A stretch of DNA of 64,000 bases from JADYZU01 sp964540965 (GCA_964540965.1 CAZIOT010000006.1:124001-188000); one strand, 5' to 3'. Positions 44,304 through 53,938 are shown, numbered from the stretch's first letter. The notes: generated by a model not told the origin, from the sequence alone. Made by a program: numbers and translations.

Positions 44304-45851
44304 TCAATCCCGTATCGTCACCGATCCTTCCGCCCCCATCGCCCCGGCCAGCGCCTTGAACCGCGATTGCGCCACCTCGCCCCACAGCGGGCGGGCGCGT
44401 TCTTCCAGCGCCAGTTCCAGCGTCTTCTTTTCGGGCTTCCAGATGAAGGCGCCGGGCGCGTCATGCGCGCCCAGCCACAGCATTGCGCCCAGCCGCATGG
44501 CCCGGCCAAGGATTTCGGCATAGCGCGTCGCCTCGGGCGTCAGGATCGCGAACAGGGGTTCATAGCGCGACCCCTCGCGCCGGCTGGAATAGCGGTGCAT
44601 CAGCGACAGGCCCAGGAACACCCGTTCCTCGTGCTTGAGCCCGCCCAGGTTGGCGCGGGTGGCATTGTCGAAACAGACTTCGGCCCGGTAGTCGGGGTGC
44701 GCCCGCCAGCTGACATCATGCAGCAGGCAGGCGGCGCGGATGATGCGCAGGTGCTGCCATTCGGCATCGGGAAACAGCGGCCGGACGAAATCGAACAGCA
44801 CATCGCCGAAACCGGGCAGGCGCGCCTCTTTCGCCTCGACGAAACGGCAGCTTTCGATCAGCGGATCGGTGGCGCGCAGTTCGGGCGACATCTTTTCGTA
44901 CAGCAGCCCCTCGCGGATGCCATAGGAGGACACCGCGATGTCCTTGGGCCGGAAGGTGCGGACAAGTTCGTCCAGCACCTGCACCGCGAGCGGCACCAGC
45001 GCCATCCGTTCTTCCGAAATGCCCAGCCGAGACCGCAGCGCCCCCAGATCGGCCTTTTCGATATAGGCCCGCGTCTCGGCCACCGCCGCCAGATCCATGC
45101 GGTATTCGTGGATGACAGTCAGCGGCCAGTTGCGCCGCTCCATGTCGATGCGGGCGATGGCGCGCCAGGATCCGCCGACCAGGAACAGTCGCATCCCGGT
45201 TTCGCGGTTCATGCCGGCGTGCAACGTGTCGATGGTGGCGGCGATATGGGCGGTCAGCGCCTTTTGCCCGCCCTTGACCTCTTTCAGCTTGAGCGGCCCG
45301 AGGGGCGAGGTGATGCGGGCGCCGATGCGGCCGTTCGAGAGGTCCGCCAGTTCCATCGACGATCCGCCGATGTCGCAGACCGTGCCATAGCTGCCGGGCC
45401 AACCAAGCAGCACGCCCTGCGCCGACAGCCGCGCTTCCTCCTCTCCGGGGATGATGTGCAGGACGATGCCGGTCTTTTCCAGCACCTCGGCGCAGAATTC
45501 GGCGCCGTCCGCCGCCTCGCGCACGGCGGCGGTGGCGACGGCGGTCAGGGGCGGCAGGTTCATGCCGCGGGCGAGTGCGGCAAAGCGTTCCAGCGCCGCC
45601 AGCGCCCGCTTGCGGCCACGCGGGTTCAGCCGGCCGGTCTCGGCCAGGCCGTCGCCCAGGGCGCACATGATCTTTTCGTTGTAGAAATAGGCCGGGCTGC
45701 GCGCCGCGCCGTCGAACACCACCAGCCGGACCGAGTTCGAACCGACGTCGAGCACGCCAAGCCGCGGCATGGCATGGGTGACGGGATCCTGCGCCAGCGC
45801 GCGGGACAGCCCGCCCCAGTCGTCCCCGGACGTTTGCAGCACTTCGGTCAT
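44304..45851 (-). CDS. ppx: Ppx/GppA-family exopolyphosphatase
   Basis: The enzyme would release phosphate from the ends of polyphosphate (or hydrolyse pppGpp). The 515-residue protein has the ASKHA phosphate-binding loops LGVLDVGSNSVRLVVFDGA near residue 33 and CDIGGSSMELADL near 162. A catalytic Glu candidate (PGEEEARLSAQG) lies near 143. A C-terminal helical domain of the HD-like type follows. The start at 45851 fits the family. It is last in the perM-hdaA-ppk-ppx order, 50 bp after ppk. Confidence 0.9.
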   Translation of the reverse strand: MTEVLQTSGDDWGGLSRALAQDPVTHAMPRLGVLDVGSNSVRLVVFDGAARSPAYFYNEKIMCALGDGLAETGRLNPRGRKRALAALERFAALARGMNLPPLTAVATAAVREAADGAEFCAEVLEKTGIVLHIIPGEEEARLSAQGVLLGWPGSYGTVCDIGGSSMELADLSNGRIGARITSPLGPLKLKEVKGGQKALTAHIAATIDTLHAGMNRETGMRLFLVGGSWRAIARIDMERRNWPLTVIHEYRMDLAAVAETRAYIEKADLGALRSRLGISEERMALVPLAVQVLDELVRTFRPKDIAVSSYGIREGLLYEKMSPELRATDPLIESCRFVEAKEARLPGFGDVLFDFVRPLFPDAEWQHLRIIRAACLLHDVSWRAHPDYRAEVCFDNATRANLGGLKHEERVFLGLSLMHRYSSRREGSRYEPLFAILTPEATRYAEILGRAMRLGAMLWLGAHDAPGAFIWKPEKKTLELALEERARPLWGEVAQSRFKALAGAMGAEGSVTIRD

Positions 45852-45901
45852 CGCACCCCCGGGATTCGGCACCGGCGGTGGGACCGGCCACCCTTCCTTG
45901 C

Positions 45902-48064
45902 CTAGTCTGCCGAATGCGTCAACTGCGGCACATCGGACGCACCCGCGGAACCCCGGCCCGAAAGCGACGGGTTCTCCATGAAGAAGCGGTGGCAGGAAAA
46001 GGAAAATCCGTCGCCGGGCGGTTCGGCGCGGGCGAAGGTGCCGTCCGCCGCCATGATCCAGCTTTGCGCCACATCGGCCAGGTTGGCGGCCATGATCTGG
46101 TCGGTGATCTGCGCCTTGACCGTGGGGTTCACCGCCTCGATCAGGGTTTCCACCCGCCGGTTCATGTTGCGCCCCATCCAGTCGGCCGAGGACAGGAACA
46201 CCCGCGCCCGCCGCGACGGCAGGCCGTGGCCGTTGCCAAAGCAGACGATGCGCGAATGTTCCAGAAAGCGCCCGACGATGGACTTGACCCGGATGTTTTC
46301 CGAAAGTCCGATGATGCCGGGACGCAGGCCGCAGATGCCGCGCACCACAAGGCTGATCTGCACCCCGGCCTGGCTTGCGGCATAAAGCGCGTCGATCAGA
46401 TCCTCTTCGATGATCGAATTGAGCTTGGCCCAGATCATCGCCGGCCGCCCGGCGCGGGCGTGGTCGGCCTCGGCGGCGATCAGGTCGATCAGGCGGTCCT
46501 TCAGGGTCAGGGGCGAAATGGCAAGGTTTTCAAGCCCCTCGGGCGTGGCATAGCCGCCGACATAGTTGAACACCTTGGTCGCATCGCGGCCAAGCCGCCC
46601 GTCGCAGGTGAACAGCGACAGGTCGGTATAGATGCGCGCGGTGATCGGGTGATAATTGCCGGTGCCGAAATGGGTATAGGTGACCAGCCTGTCACCCTCG
46701 CGCCGGACCACGACGCTGATCTTCGCATGGGTTTTCAGCGCGGTGAAACCATAGACGACATGCGCCCCCGACCGTTCCAGCCGCCGCGACTGGCGGATGT
46801 TGGCGGCCTCGTCGAAACGGGCCTTGAGTTCGACCAGCGCCGTGACCGACTTGCCGTCCTCGGCCGCCTCGCACAGGGCGTCGACGATGGGCGAGTTGCG
46901 CGAGGTGCGGTAAAGCGTCTGCTTGATCGCCACCACATCGGGGTCGGCCGCCGCCTGTTTCAGGAAGCGGACCACCATGTCGAAGGTTTCATAGGGGTGG
47001 TGCAGCAGCATGTCCTTTTGCCGGATGGCGCCGAACATGTCGCCGTCGTGGTCGGTCACCCGTTCCGGCACCCGTGGCGTGAACGGCGGCCACAAGAGGT
47101 CGGGCCGGGTGTCGAGCACCAGTTCGGCCAGATCGGCGACGCCGATCATCCCCTCGACCTCGACCACCTCTTCGGGCTGGACGTGCAGTTCCTGCATGAT
47201 GAGCGTGCGCAGCGCCGGCGGTGCCCCCGCGGTCATCTTCATGCGCACCACCTCGCCCCGGCGGCGGCGTTTAAGCGCGGTCTCGAATTCGCGGACCAGA
47301 TCCTCGGCCTCGTCCTCGACTTCAAGGTCGCTGTCGCGCAGGACGCGGAACGCGCAATGGCCCTTGACGCGATAGCCGGGGAACAGCCGGTCAAGGAACA
47401 GAAGCAGCAGTTCCTCCAGCGGCAGCATCCGCTGGCCGCCCTCGGTCGGCACCGGCACGAAACGGTCGATCTGGTGCGGCACCGGCAGAAGCGCCCGCAG
47501 GGGCCGGCGGTCGGCAATGCGTTCCAGTTGCAGCGCCAGCGCAAAGCCTTCGTTCGGGATGAAGGGGAACGGATGCGCGGGGTCGATGGCCAGCGGCGAC
47601 AGCACCGGGAATACGCGGTTCAGGAACGTGTCCTCGAGCGCGGGCAGATCGGCCTCGGTCAGGTCAGTGCGCGCGGTGATGGTGATGCCGGCCTCGGCCA
47701 TCTGCGCCGACAGGCTGCGGAATACCGCCTGTTGCCGCGCCATCAGCCGCCGCGCCTCGGCGTCGATCAGAAGCAACTGTTCCGCAGGCGTCAACCCGTC
47801 GAGCGAGGGGGTGACATTGCCTGCCCGCGCCAGTTCGCGCAGACCCGCCACCCGCACCGAATAGAATTCGTCAAGATTGGTGGCGGAAATCGACAGGAAG
47901 CGCAGCCGTTCCAGCAGCGGCACGCGGGGGTTTTCCGCCTCTTCCAGCACGCGCCAGTTGAATTGCAGCCAGCTCAGCTCGCGGTTGAAGAACCGCTGCG
48001 GCCCGGTGGCTTCGGCGGCGACGGGGGCGGGGAAGGGGGCTTTGAGGAAATCGGCAAGGGACAT
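45902..48064 (-). CDS. ppk: Polyphosphate kinase 1
   Basis: The enzyme makes polyphosphate from ATP at the membrane. The 720-residue protein has the N-terminal domain FFNRELSWLQFNWRVLEEA near residue 25 and the head domain. The C-terminal catalytic domains include KTHAKISVVVRREG, holding the His that is phosphorylated, and THFGTGNYHPITARIYTDLS. Length is standard. It precedes ppx in the same direction, so synthesis and breakdown are made from one transcript. Confidence 0.95.
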   Translation of the reverse strand: MSLADFLKAPFPAPVAAEATGPQRFFNRELSWLQFNWRVLEEAENPRVPLLERLRFLSISATNLDEFYSVRVAGLRELARAGNVTPSLDGLTPAEQLLLIDAEARRLMARQQAVFRSLSAQMAEAGITITARTDLTEADLPALEDTFLNRVFPVLSPLAIDPAHPFPFIPNEGFALALQLERIADRRPLRALLPVPHQIDRFVPVPTEGGQRMLPLEELLLLFLDRLFPGYRVKGHCAFRVLRDSDLEVEDEAEDLVREFETALKRRRRGEVVRMKMTAGAPPALRTLIMQELHVQPEEVVEVEGMIGVADLAELVLDTRPDLLWPPFTPRVPERVTDHDGDMFGAIRQKDMLLHHPYETFDMVVRFLKQAAADPDVVAIKQTLYRTSRNSPIVDALCEAAEDGKSVTALVELKARFDEAANIRQSRRLERSGAHVVYGFTALKTHAKISVVVRREGDRLVTYTHFGTGNYHPITARIYTDLSLFTCDGRLGRDATKVFNYVGGYATPEGLENLAISPLTLKDRLIDLIAAEADHARAGRPAMIWAKLNSIIEEDLIDALYAASQAGVQISLVVRGICGLRPGIIGLSENIRVKSIVGRFLEHSRIVCFGNGHGLPSRRARVFLSSADWMGRNMNRRVETLIEAVNPTVKAQITDQIMAANLADVAQSWIMAADGTFARAEPPGDGFSFSCHRFFMENPSLSGRGSAGASDVPQLTHSAD

Positions 48065-48093
48065 GGGCAGGCAGCGGCGGTTGCGGTTGCCGA

Positions 48094-48768
48094 CTATGAT
48101 GCCGCGCCGGCGCCCTTGTCCAGAACCGCGCGGGCGAAGGCGCGGGTGATCTCGCGCCCCTGTTCCAAGGCGGCGGCGTCAAGGGCCGTGACCGTGGCAT
48201 GGGCGGCGGCGAAGGACCGTTCGATCCGCGGCACCAGCCAGGGGATCAGGCCGGGTTCGGGGGCAAGCTGGCGGTCGGCGAACAGCTTGGTCAGGACGGC
48301 GAACAGCAGCGGATCGTCGGGGTCGCCGATCTGCGCCACGGTGGCGGCCTGCATCCGGCTGGCAAGGTCGCCAAGGCCAAAGGCGATGCGTGCCGGCGGC
48401 CGGTCAGAGGTGAGCAGCAGCAGCCCGCCGGTCGCCGCCAGCAGGTTGTGCAGGTGGAACAGGGCCTCTTCGGCGCCGGGCGGGATCAGGTGCAGATCCT
48501 CGACCACCAGCCGCGCGCCGGCACCGGGGCGGGGAAGCGAGCCGACATCGGCCGCGGCGACCAGTGTGCCGCGGTTCCGGGCCATCCAGATCCGCGCCAG
48601 ATGGGTCTTGCCGGCGCCCTTCGGCCCGGACAGCACCAGCTTGCCCAGGGGCCAGGGTTGCGGCCCGGTCACCAGATCATGCGCATGCCGGTTCGAGCCG
48701 GAGACGAAAAAGCTCTCGGCGCCAAAGGCGGTGGCGGCGGGCAGGTCAAAGGTCAGTTGGCGCGGCAT
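48094..48768 (-). CDS. hdaA: HdaA, DnaA-related regulator of replication initiation
   Basis: The protein promotes hydrolysis of DnaA-bound ATP with the sliding clamp, so that replication starts once per cycle. The 224-residue protein starts MPRQLTFDLP, with a clamp-binding QLTFDL box. A DnaA-like AAA+ domain follows with Walker A LSGPKGAGKTHLARIW near 50 and sensor SDRPPARI near 125. It lacks the DNA-binding helix-turn-helix of DnaA. Its first 23 bp overlap the 3' end of the perM-like gene. Confidence 0.86.
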   Translation of the reverse strand: MPRQLTFDLPAATAFGAESFFVSGSNRHAHDLVTGPQPWPLGKLVLSGPKGAGKTHLARIWMARNRGTLVAAADVGSLPRPGAGARLVVEDLHLIPPGAEEALFHLHNLLAATGGLLLLTSDRPPARIAFGLGDLASRMQAATVAQIGDPDDPLLFAVLTKLFADRQLAPEPGLIPWLVPRIERSFAAAHATVTALDAAALEQGREITRAFARAVLDKGAGAAS

Positions 48769-49858
48769 CGTCCCCGGTGCCCAGCGGCACCGCCTGTAAC
48801 GGATCGCCGGTGCTGCCGCGGTAAAGCAGGCCGTGTTTGTAGCGGCCGACAAGGAACCGGGTGACGACACCGATGATCGCCGCGACCGGCACCGCGACCA
48901 GCATGCCGACAAAGCCGAACACCGATCCGAACACCGACAGGGCAAAGATCAGCCAGACCGGATGCAGCCCGACCGAATTGCCGACCAGCTTGGGTGCCAG
49001 GAAATTGCCCTCGACAAGCTGGCCGAAGACAAAGATGCCGACGACGGCGCCGATATGCAGCCACTCGCCCCAGAACTGGAACAGCGCCAGCCCGATGGCC
49101 AGTGTGCCGCCGACCAGCGTGCCGACATAGGGAATGAACGAGATCATCCCGGCGGTGAATCCGATCACCAGCCCGAAATTCAGCCCGGTGGCCATCAGCG
49201 CCAGGGCATAGAAGGTGCCAAGGATCAGACCGACCAGCCCCTGCCCGCGGATGAACGAGGCAAGCGTCCGGTCGATGTCGGCCAGGATGCCGCGGATCAC
49301 CGGCGCATGGTCACGCGGCAGAAGCTCGTCGATGCGATCGGTCATCCGGTCCCAGTCGAGCAGCAGATAGAACGCCACCACGGGCACCACGACCAGCAGG
49401 ACGATGACGTTGATCAGGCTCATCGCCGAGGTGAGGACACCCTGCAGCAGCTCTCCGCCGCGTTCCTGGATCGCCTCGCCGATCTTGAGAAGCTGGACGC
49501 GGATCGTGCTGTCGGCGTCAAGGATTTCGGGGAACCGCGTGGTCAGCCAGCCCTGCAACTGGTCGAACAGTTGCGGCGCGGTGTCGATCAGCTGTGCCGT
49601 CTGCTGGATCAGCAGCGGGATGATGAGCAGGATCGAAAGCACGAAGACAAGGATTGCCGCAAGCGCGATCAGGACCACCGCCAGAACCCGGCTCATCCCT
49701 AGCCGTTCGAGCCGGTCGGCGACGGGATCAAGAAAATAGGCGATGGCGCCGCCCAGCAGGAAGGGCAGGATGACATCGCCCAGCCACCACAGGACCGCCA
49801 GCACGATCGCCATGACGATGCCCCAGTATGTCGCCTGTTCCCTGACCGGCAAGGCCAT
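48746..49858 (-). CDS. AI-2E/PerM-family membrane transporter
   Basis: The 370-residue inner-membrane protein has about eight hydrophobic helices and the family segments GGAIAYFLDPVADRLERLG near 33 and FIPYVGTLVGGTLAIGLAL in the C-terminal half. Members are proposed exporters of diverse small compounds; substrate unknown. The start MALPVREQATYWG was chosen because the upstream 72 codons of the longest frame lack any family resemblance. It leads the perM-hdaA-ppk-ppx operon. Confidence 0.86.
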   Translation of the reverse strand: MALPVREQATYWGIVMAIVLAVLWWLGDVILPFLLGGAIAYFLDPVADRLERLGMSRVLAVVLIALAAILVFVLSILLIIPLLIQQTAQLIDTAPQLFDQLQGWLTTRFPEILDADSTIRVQLLKIGEAIQERGGELLQGVLTSAMSLINVIVLLVVVPVVAFYLLLDWDRMTDRIDELLPRDHAPVIRGILADIDRTLASFIRGQGLVGLILGTFYALALMATGLNFGLVIGFTAGMISFIPYVGTLVGGTLAIGLALFQFWGEWLHIGAVVGIFVFGQLVEGNFLAPKLVGNSVGLHPVWLIFALSVFGSVFGFVGMLVAVPVAAIIGVVTRFLVGRYKHGLLYRGSTGDPLQAVPLGTGDDAAPTDL

Positions 49859-49940
49859 GCGCACCCCCTGTTCGTGCCGACCACAGATGACGCATGCACC
49901 GCCTTCGCGCAAGGGCATCGGTCGGGGGGGGCGGACATGG

Positions 49941-50107
49941 TTGACAGGGCGGGGGGCGGTGCCCATCTTCGGGGCACGCAGAGGAGTGCCCCGACAATGG
50001 ACATGCGCGTTCCGTTCCATCCCTGGAACTGATCCGGTCGCGAACGGCAAAAGCCGTTGCATGCTGCGGCCCAAGGGCCGCTTTCATCCTTTTGCGAAAG
50101 AACCGAC
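49941..50107 (+). promoter_or_regulatory. Candidate promoter and structured leader (possible leader peptide) before the 69-aa gene
   Basis: A TTGACA (49941-49946) with CATCTT 17 bp later (49964-49969) forms a plus-strand promoter candidate. The following RNA would hold three perfect hairpins: 49971-49977/49986-49992, 50043-50048/50053-50058 and 50066-50072/50075-50081. The last is followed by TTTCATCCTTTT. Between the first two hairpins an 11-codon frame (49997-50032, MDMRVPFHPWN) follows an AGAGGAG site. The arrangement looks like a leader or attenuator, or a small RNA. Confidence 0.45.
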
Positions 50108-50317
50108 ATGACCGACAAGACGAAACCCTCGGCCGCCGCGCCCGAGACCGCGGCCCATGACGCCGCCCCCGCCCATGTCCCCGAGGCGGTGAAACCGCCG
50201 GCGCCGGTCAAGCCGAAGCGCGGCTTTGACCCGGATTCGATCAAGGGCAAGGGCGGCAAGGGCTTTGGCCCGGTGGGCAAGCGGATGGTGATTCCCGGCA
50301 AGGGGCGCAGCCGCTAG
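50108..50317 (+). CDS. Small basic Ala/Pro/Lys-rich protein of unknown function
   Basis: The 69-residue protein has a low-complexity first half rich in Ala and Pro. The basic second half (PKRGFDPDSIKGKGGKGFGP, then GKRMVIPGKGRSR) looks unstructured and able to bind nucleic acid. No signal or known domain. The ATG at 50108 follows GCGAAAGAAC. It sits downstream of the structured leader and 122 bp before proS; a GCCCCC/GGGGGC hairpin follows its stop (50331-50348). Confidence 0.65.
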   Translation: MTDKTKPSAAAPETAAHDAAPAHVPEAVKPPAPVKPKRGFDPDSIKGKGGKGFGPVGKRMVIPGKGRSR

Positions 50318-50439
50318 TCAGGATCACCGCCCCCAAAGGCGGGGGCCTTGCCTGAACGGCTGGGCCCCTTCGCCGGCGTCAACCTTGCAGCGCGGCCGGC
50401 GGTGGCTTACACCGCTGGCCGAACGTTATGAGGGTTTCC

Positions 50440-51777
50440 ATGCGCCTGTCCCGCTATTTCCTGCCCGTCCTGAAAGAGAACCCGGCCGAGGCGCAGATCG
50501 TGTCGCACCGCTACATGCTGCGCGCCGGGATGATCAAGCAGCAGGCGGCGGGCATCTATTCCTGGCTGCCGCTGGGCTATCGCGCGCTGAAGCGGATCGA
50601 GACCATCGTGCACGAGGAACAGATCCGCGCCGGCCATATCCCGCTTCTCATGCCGACGCTGCAATCGGCCGACCTGTGGCGGGAATCCGGCCGCTATGAC
50701 GCCTATGGCCCGGAAATGCTGCGCATCAAGGACCGGCAGGACCGCGAGATGCTCTATGGTCCGACCAACGAGGAGATGATCACCGACATCTTCCGCGCCC
50801 ATGTGTCAAGCTACAAGCACCTGCCGCTGACGCTTTACCACATCCAGTGGAAATTCCGCGACGAGATGCGCCCGCGTTTCGGCGTCATGCGCGGCCGCGA
50901 GTTCCTGATGAAGGACGGCTACAATTTCGACGTGGACCGCGAATCCGCGCTGCATGCCTACAACCGGCACATGGTCAGCTATCTGCGCACCTACGAACGC
51001 ATGGGCCTGACCGCGATCCCGATGCGCGCGGCCTCGGGCCCGATCGGCGGCGACAACACCCATGAATTCCTTGTTCTGGCGCAGACCGGCGAATCCGAGG
51101 TGTTCTTTGACGACCGCGTCACCACGCTGAAACTGGGGGCGCGCGACATCGACTATGACGACCGCGCCCAGGTGGCCAAGGTCTGCGAGGAATTCACCAC
51201 GCTTTACGCCCGCACCGACGAGACGCATGACGAAGCGGTCTTTGCCGAGGTGCCCGAGGCACATCGCAAGGTCGCGCGCGGCATCGAGGTCGGGCAGATC
51301 TTCTACTTTGGCACCAAGTATTCCGAGGCGATGGGCGCGACGGTCCAGACCGCTGATGGCCGCACCGTGCCGGTGGAAATGGGCTCGCACGGCATCGGCG
51401 TCAGCCGCCTGCTGGGCGCGATCATCGAGGCCAGCCACGACGACCGCGGCATCATCTGGCCCGAAGGGGTGACGCCCTTCCCGGTCGGCATCGTCAACCT
51501 CAAGCAGGGCGACAGCGCCACCGACGCCGCCTGCGACGGGCTGTACAAGGCGCTGGCGGCCAAGGGGCTGGAACCGCTTTACGACGACACCGAGGAACGC
51601 GCCGGCGCCAAGTTCGCCACTATGGACCTGATCGGCCTGCCGTGGCGGATCACCGTCGGGCCCAAGGGCATCGCCAAGGGCACGGTCGAACTGACCTCGC
51701 GCCGCAGCGGTGAATCCGAGGAACTGTCGCCCGCCGCCGCGGTGGACCGCATCGCGCAGATCTACGCGGGGGTCTGA
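50440..51777 (+). CDS. proS: Prolyl-tRNA synthetase
   Basis: The enzyme charges tRNA-Pro, in the cytoplasm. The 445-residue protein is the short alphaproteobacterial form without the editing insertion between class II motifs 2 and 3. Visible blocks are SHRYMLRAGMIKQQAAGIYSW (quoted in part), motif 2 FRDEMRPRFGVMRGREFLMKD near 145 and motif 3 MGSHGIGVSRLLGAIIEA near 310, with the anticodon-binding domain last. The start MRLSRYFLP at 50440 is preferred to an ATG four codons earlier. The lolC/lolE-like gene follows. Confidence 0.95.
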   Translation: MRLSRYFLPVLKENPAEAQIVSHRYMLRAGMIKQQAAGIYSWLPLGYRALKRIETIVHEEQIRAGHIPLLMPTLQSADLWRESGRYDAYGPEMLRIKDRQDREMLYGPTNEEMITDIFRAHVSSYKHLPLTLYHIQWKFRDEMRPRFGVMRGREFLMKDGYNFDVDRESALHAYNRHMVSYLRTYERMGLTAIPMRAASGPIGGDNTHEFLVLAQTGESEVFFDDRVTTLKLGARDIDYDDRAQVAKVCEEFTTLYARTDETHDEAVFAEVPEAHRKVARGIEVGQIFYFGTKYSEAMGATVQTADGRTVPVEMGSHGIGVSRLLGAIIEASHDDRGIIWPEGVTPFPVGIVNLKQGDSATDAACDGLYKALAAKGLEPLYDDTEERAGAKFATMDLIGLPWRITVGPKGIAKGTVELTSRRSGESEELSPAAAVDRIAQIYAGV

Positions 51778-51919
51778 CGGCGCCGGCCGCGTCTGCGGGG
51801 GATCGCCTGTGCCGGGGCGGTGTCATGCGAAAGGGCGGGGCATCGCCACGGCGCCGTCCCGCCGCGCCTGACAAGCGCGTGACTGGCGCATCCTGTGCAG
51901 GCAGGCTAGGACAGCGGCC

Positions 51920-53203
51920 ATGAGCCAGCCTGCGCCCTTTTCCCGCTTCGAATTCCTCATCGCCTGGCGTTATCTGCGCGCGCGCCGGGCCGAGGGAGGC
52001 GTCAGCATCATGACCTGGATCAGCCTGATCGGCGTCACGCTGGCGGTCTTTGCGCTGATCGCCACGCTTGCCGTGCGGTCCGGCTTCCGGGCCGAATTCG
52101 TCGATACGATCCTGGGCGCGAACGCCCATGTGACCATCTACCGGCAGGGCGACCTGAATGCCGCCGGCATCGTCGACCGGACAATTCCCGACTATGACGC
52201 CATGGCACAGGCAATCGAGACCGTGCCCGGCGTCACCCGCGCCGCGCCGTTGGTGCGCGGGCAGGTTCTGGGCAACTACCAGAACCGCAACACTTTTCTT
52301 GAGATCTACGGCATCACAGCCGAGGATCTGGCCGCGATCCCCCGCATCGCCAGTCCCGAAGCCTTTGTCGGCAGCCTTGCAGATTTCGAACAAGGGATCG
52401 CCATCGGCTCGGGCGTGGCGCAGCAACTGGGCCTCAATGTCGGCGACCGCATCCGCATCATCTCGCCCAATGGCGCGCGCGGGCCGACCGGCACCTCGCC
52501 GCGGGTTTCGGCCTTTGTGGTGACCTATATCTTCACCGCCGGGCGCTGGGACATCGACCGCACCCGCGCCTATCTGCCGCTGGCCGAGGCGCAGACATTC
52601 TTCAACCGCGACGGCCTGGCCGACGAGATCGAGGTGATGACCGACGACCCCGACGCGGTGGACGCGCTGGTGCCCGACGTGCTTGCCGCCGCCGGTCCGC
52701 AGACGCTGGCCTGGACCTGGCGCGATTCCTCGGGGTCGTTCCTGCAGGCGCTGACGGTCGAGGACAATGTGATGTTCGTGATCCTGTCGATCCTTGTCCT
52801 CATCGCCTCGATGAACATCATTTCCGGGCTGGTGATGCTGGTGAAAAACAAGGGCCGCGACATCGGCATCCTGCGCACCATGGGCCTGACCGAAGGGTCG
52901 ATCCTGCGCATCTTCTTCATCTGCGGCGCCGGGATCGGCACCCTGGGCACGCTGATGGGCGTGGTCCTGGGCTGCGCCTTTGCCATCTGGATCGACCCTA
53001 TCTTTGCCACGGTGAACTATTTCGCCGGCGGCGGCGTCTGGGATCCGTCGATCCGCGGGCTGTACAACCTGCCGGCCGAACTGCATCTGGCCGATGTGCT
53101 GAAATCGGTGGCGCTGTCGCTGGGCCTGTCCTGGATCGTCACCATCTTTCCGGCGCGCCGCGCCGCCCGCATGAACCCGGTCGAGGCGCTGCGCTATGAA
53201 TGA
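51920..53203 (+). CDS. lolC: Lipoprotein-releasing ABC transporter permease (LolC/LolE)
   Basis: This is the inner-membrane subunit of the LolCDE system that extracts outer-membrane lipoproteins for LolA. The 427-residue protein begins FEFLIAWRYLRARRAEGGVS, the LolC/E signature. It has a first helix at about 25-48, a large periplasmic domain and three C-terminal FtsX helices. A single permease gene with LolD suggests a homodimeric LolF-type arrangement, as in other alphaproteobacteria. Its 3' end overlaps lolD by eight bases. Confidence 0.92.
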   Translation: MSQPAPFSRFEFLIAWRYLRARRAEGGVSIMTWISLIGVTLAVFALIATLAVRSGFRAEFVDTILGANAHVTIYRQGDLNAAGIVDRTIPDYDAMAQAIETVPGVTRAAPLVRGQVLGNYQNRNTFLEIYGITAEDLAAIPRIASPEAFVGSLADFEQGIAIGSGVAQQLGLNVGDRIRIISPNGARGPTGTSPRVSAFVVTYIFTAGRWDIDRTRAYLPLAEAQTFFNRDGLADEIEVMTDDPDAVDALVPDVLAAAGPQTLAWTWRDSSGSFLQALTVEDNVMFVILSILVLIASMNIISGLVMLVKNKGRDIGILRTMGLTEGSILRIFFICGAGIGTLGTLMGVVLGCAFAIWIDPIFATVNYFAGGGVWDPSIRGLYNLPAELHLADVLKSVALSLGLSWIVTIFPARRAARMNPVEALRYE

Positions 53204-53876
53204 CAACGCGCTGGAACTTCGCGACATTTCAAAGACCTATTTCCGCGGCCGCCCGAACGAGCTGCGGGTTCTCGATGCCGTCGACCTGACCGTCGCCAAG
53301 GGCGAGGTCGTGGCGCTTGTCGCGCCCTCGGGGGCGGGGAAATCGACGCTTCTGCATATCGCCGGGCTTCTCGACACGCCCGACAGCGGCACCGTCGCCA
53401 TCGGCGGCACCGATCTGACGCGCCTGTCCGACAAGAGGCGGACCGAGGCGCGGCGGCGCGAAGTCGGCTTTGTCTATCAGTTCCACCACCTCTTGCCGGA
53501 GTTCACCGCCGCCGAAAACATCGTCCTGCCGCAGCTGGCCAATGGCGTGGATCGCGCGCGGGCCGACGCGCGGGCGCTGGACCTTCTGGCCCGCGTCGGC
53601 GTGGCCGACCGCGCCGCCCACCGCCCGGCCGAGCTTTCGGGCGGCCAGCAACAGCGCGTCGCGGTCTGCCGGGCACTGGCCAACGCGCCCCGTCTGCTCC
53701 TGGCTGACGAGCCGACCGGCAACCTCGACCCCGAAACCGCGGCGCTGGTGTTCGACGCGCTGCTCGCGCTGGTGCGGGAAACCGGGCTGGCGGCGCTGAT
53801 CGCCACCCACAACCTCGACCTCGCGGCGCGGATGGACCGGACCCTGCGCCTTGAACGCGGCGGGCTGACCGCCTGA
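53196..53876 (+). CDS. lolD: Lipoprotein-releasing ABC transporter ATP-binding protein
   Basis: This is the ATPase for the neighbouring LolC/E permease. The 226-residue protein has Walker A LVAPSGAGKSTLLHIAGLL near residue 42, a Q-loop in VGFVYQFHHLLPEFTA near 97, signature ELSGGQQQRVAVCRAL near 148 and Walker B LLLADEPTGNLD near 168. The YQFHHLLPEF block is characteristic of LolD. It is translationally coupled to the permease by an eight-base overlap. Confidence 0.94.
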   Translation: MNDNALELRDISKTYFRGRPNELRVLDAVDLTVAKGEVVALVAPSGAGKSTLLHIAGLLDTPDSGTVAIGGTDLTRLSDKRRTEARRREVGFVYQFHHLLPEFTAAENIVLPQLANGVDRARADARALDLLARVGVADRAAHRPAELSGGQQQRVAVCRALANAPRLLLADEPTGNLDPETAALVFDALLALVRETGLAALIATHNLDLAARMDRTLRLERGGLTA

Positions 53877-53938
53877 CCCTCTGGACGTCGCGCCGCCGCC
53901 GGCCCATGATGGCGAAAAAGCCAGAGCAGGACCACCAG

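Noticed and set aside
45878..48799. 973-codon open frame antisense to ppk and hdaA.
   Set aside because: Shadow of conserved coding sequence, with no recognisable domain.
49900..50107. Inverted repeats before the 69-aa gene as ends of an insertion sequence.
   Set aside because: The repeats are adjacent hairpins rather than paired distant ends, and there is no transposase or target duplication.
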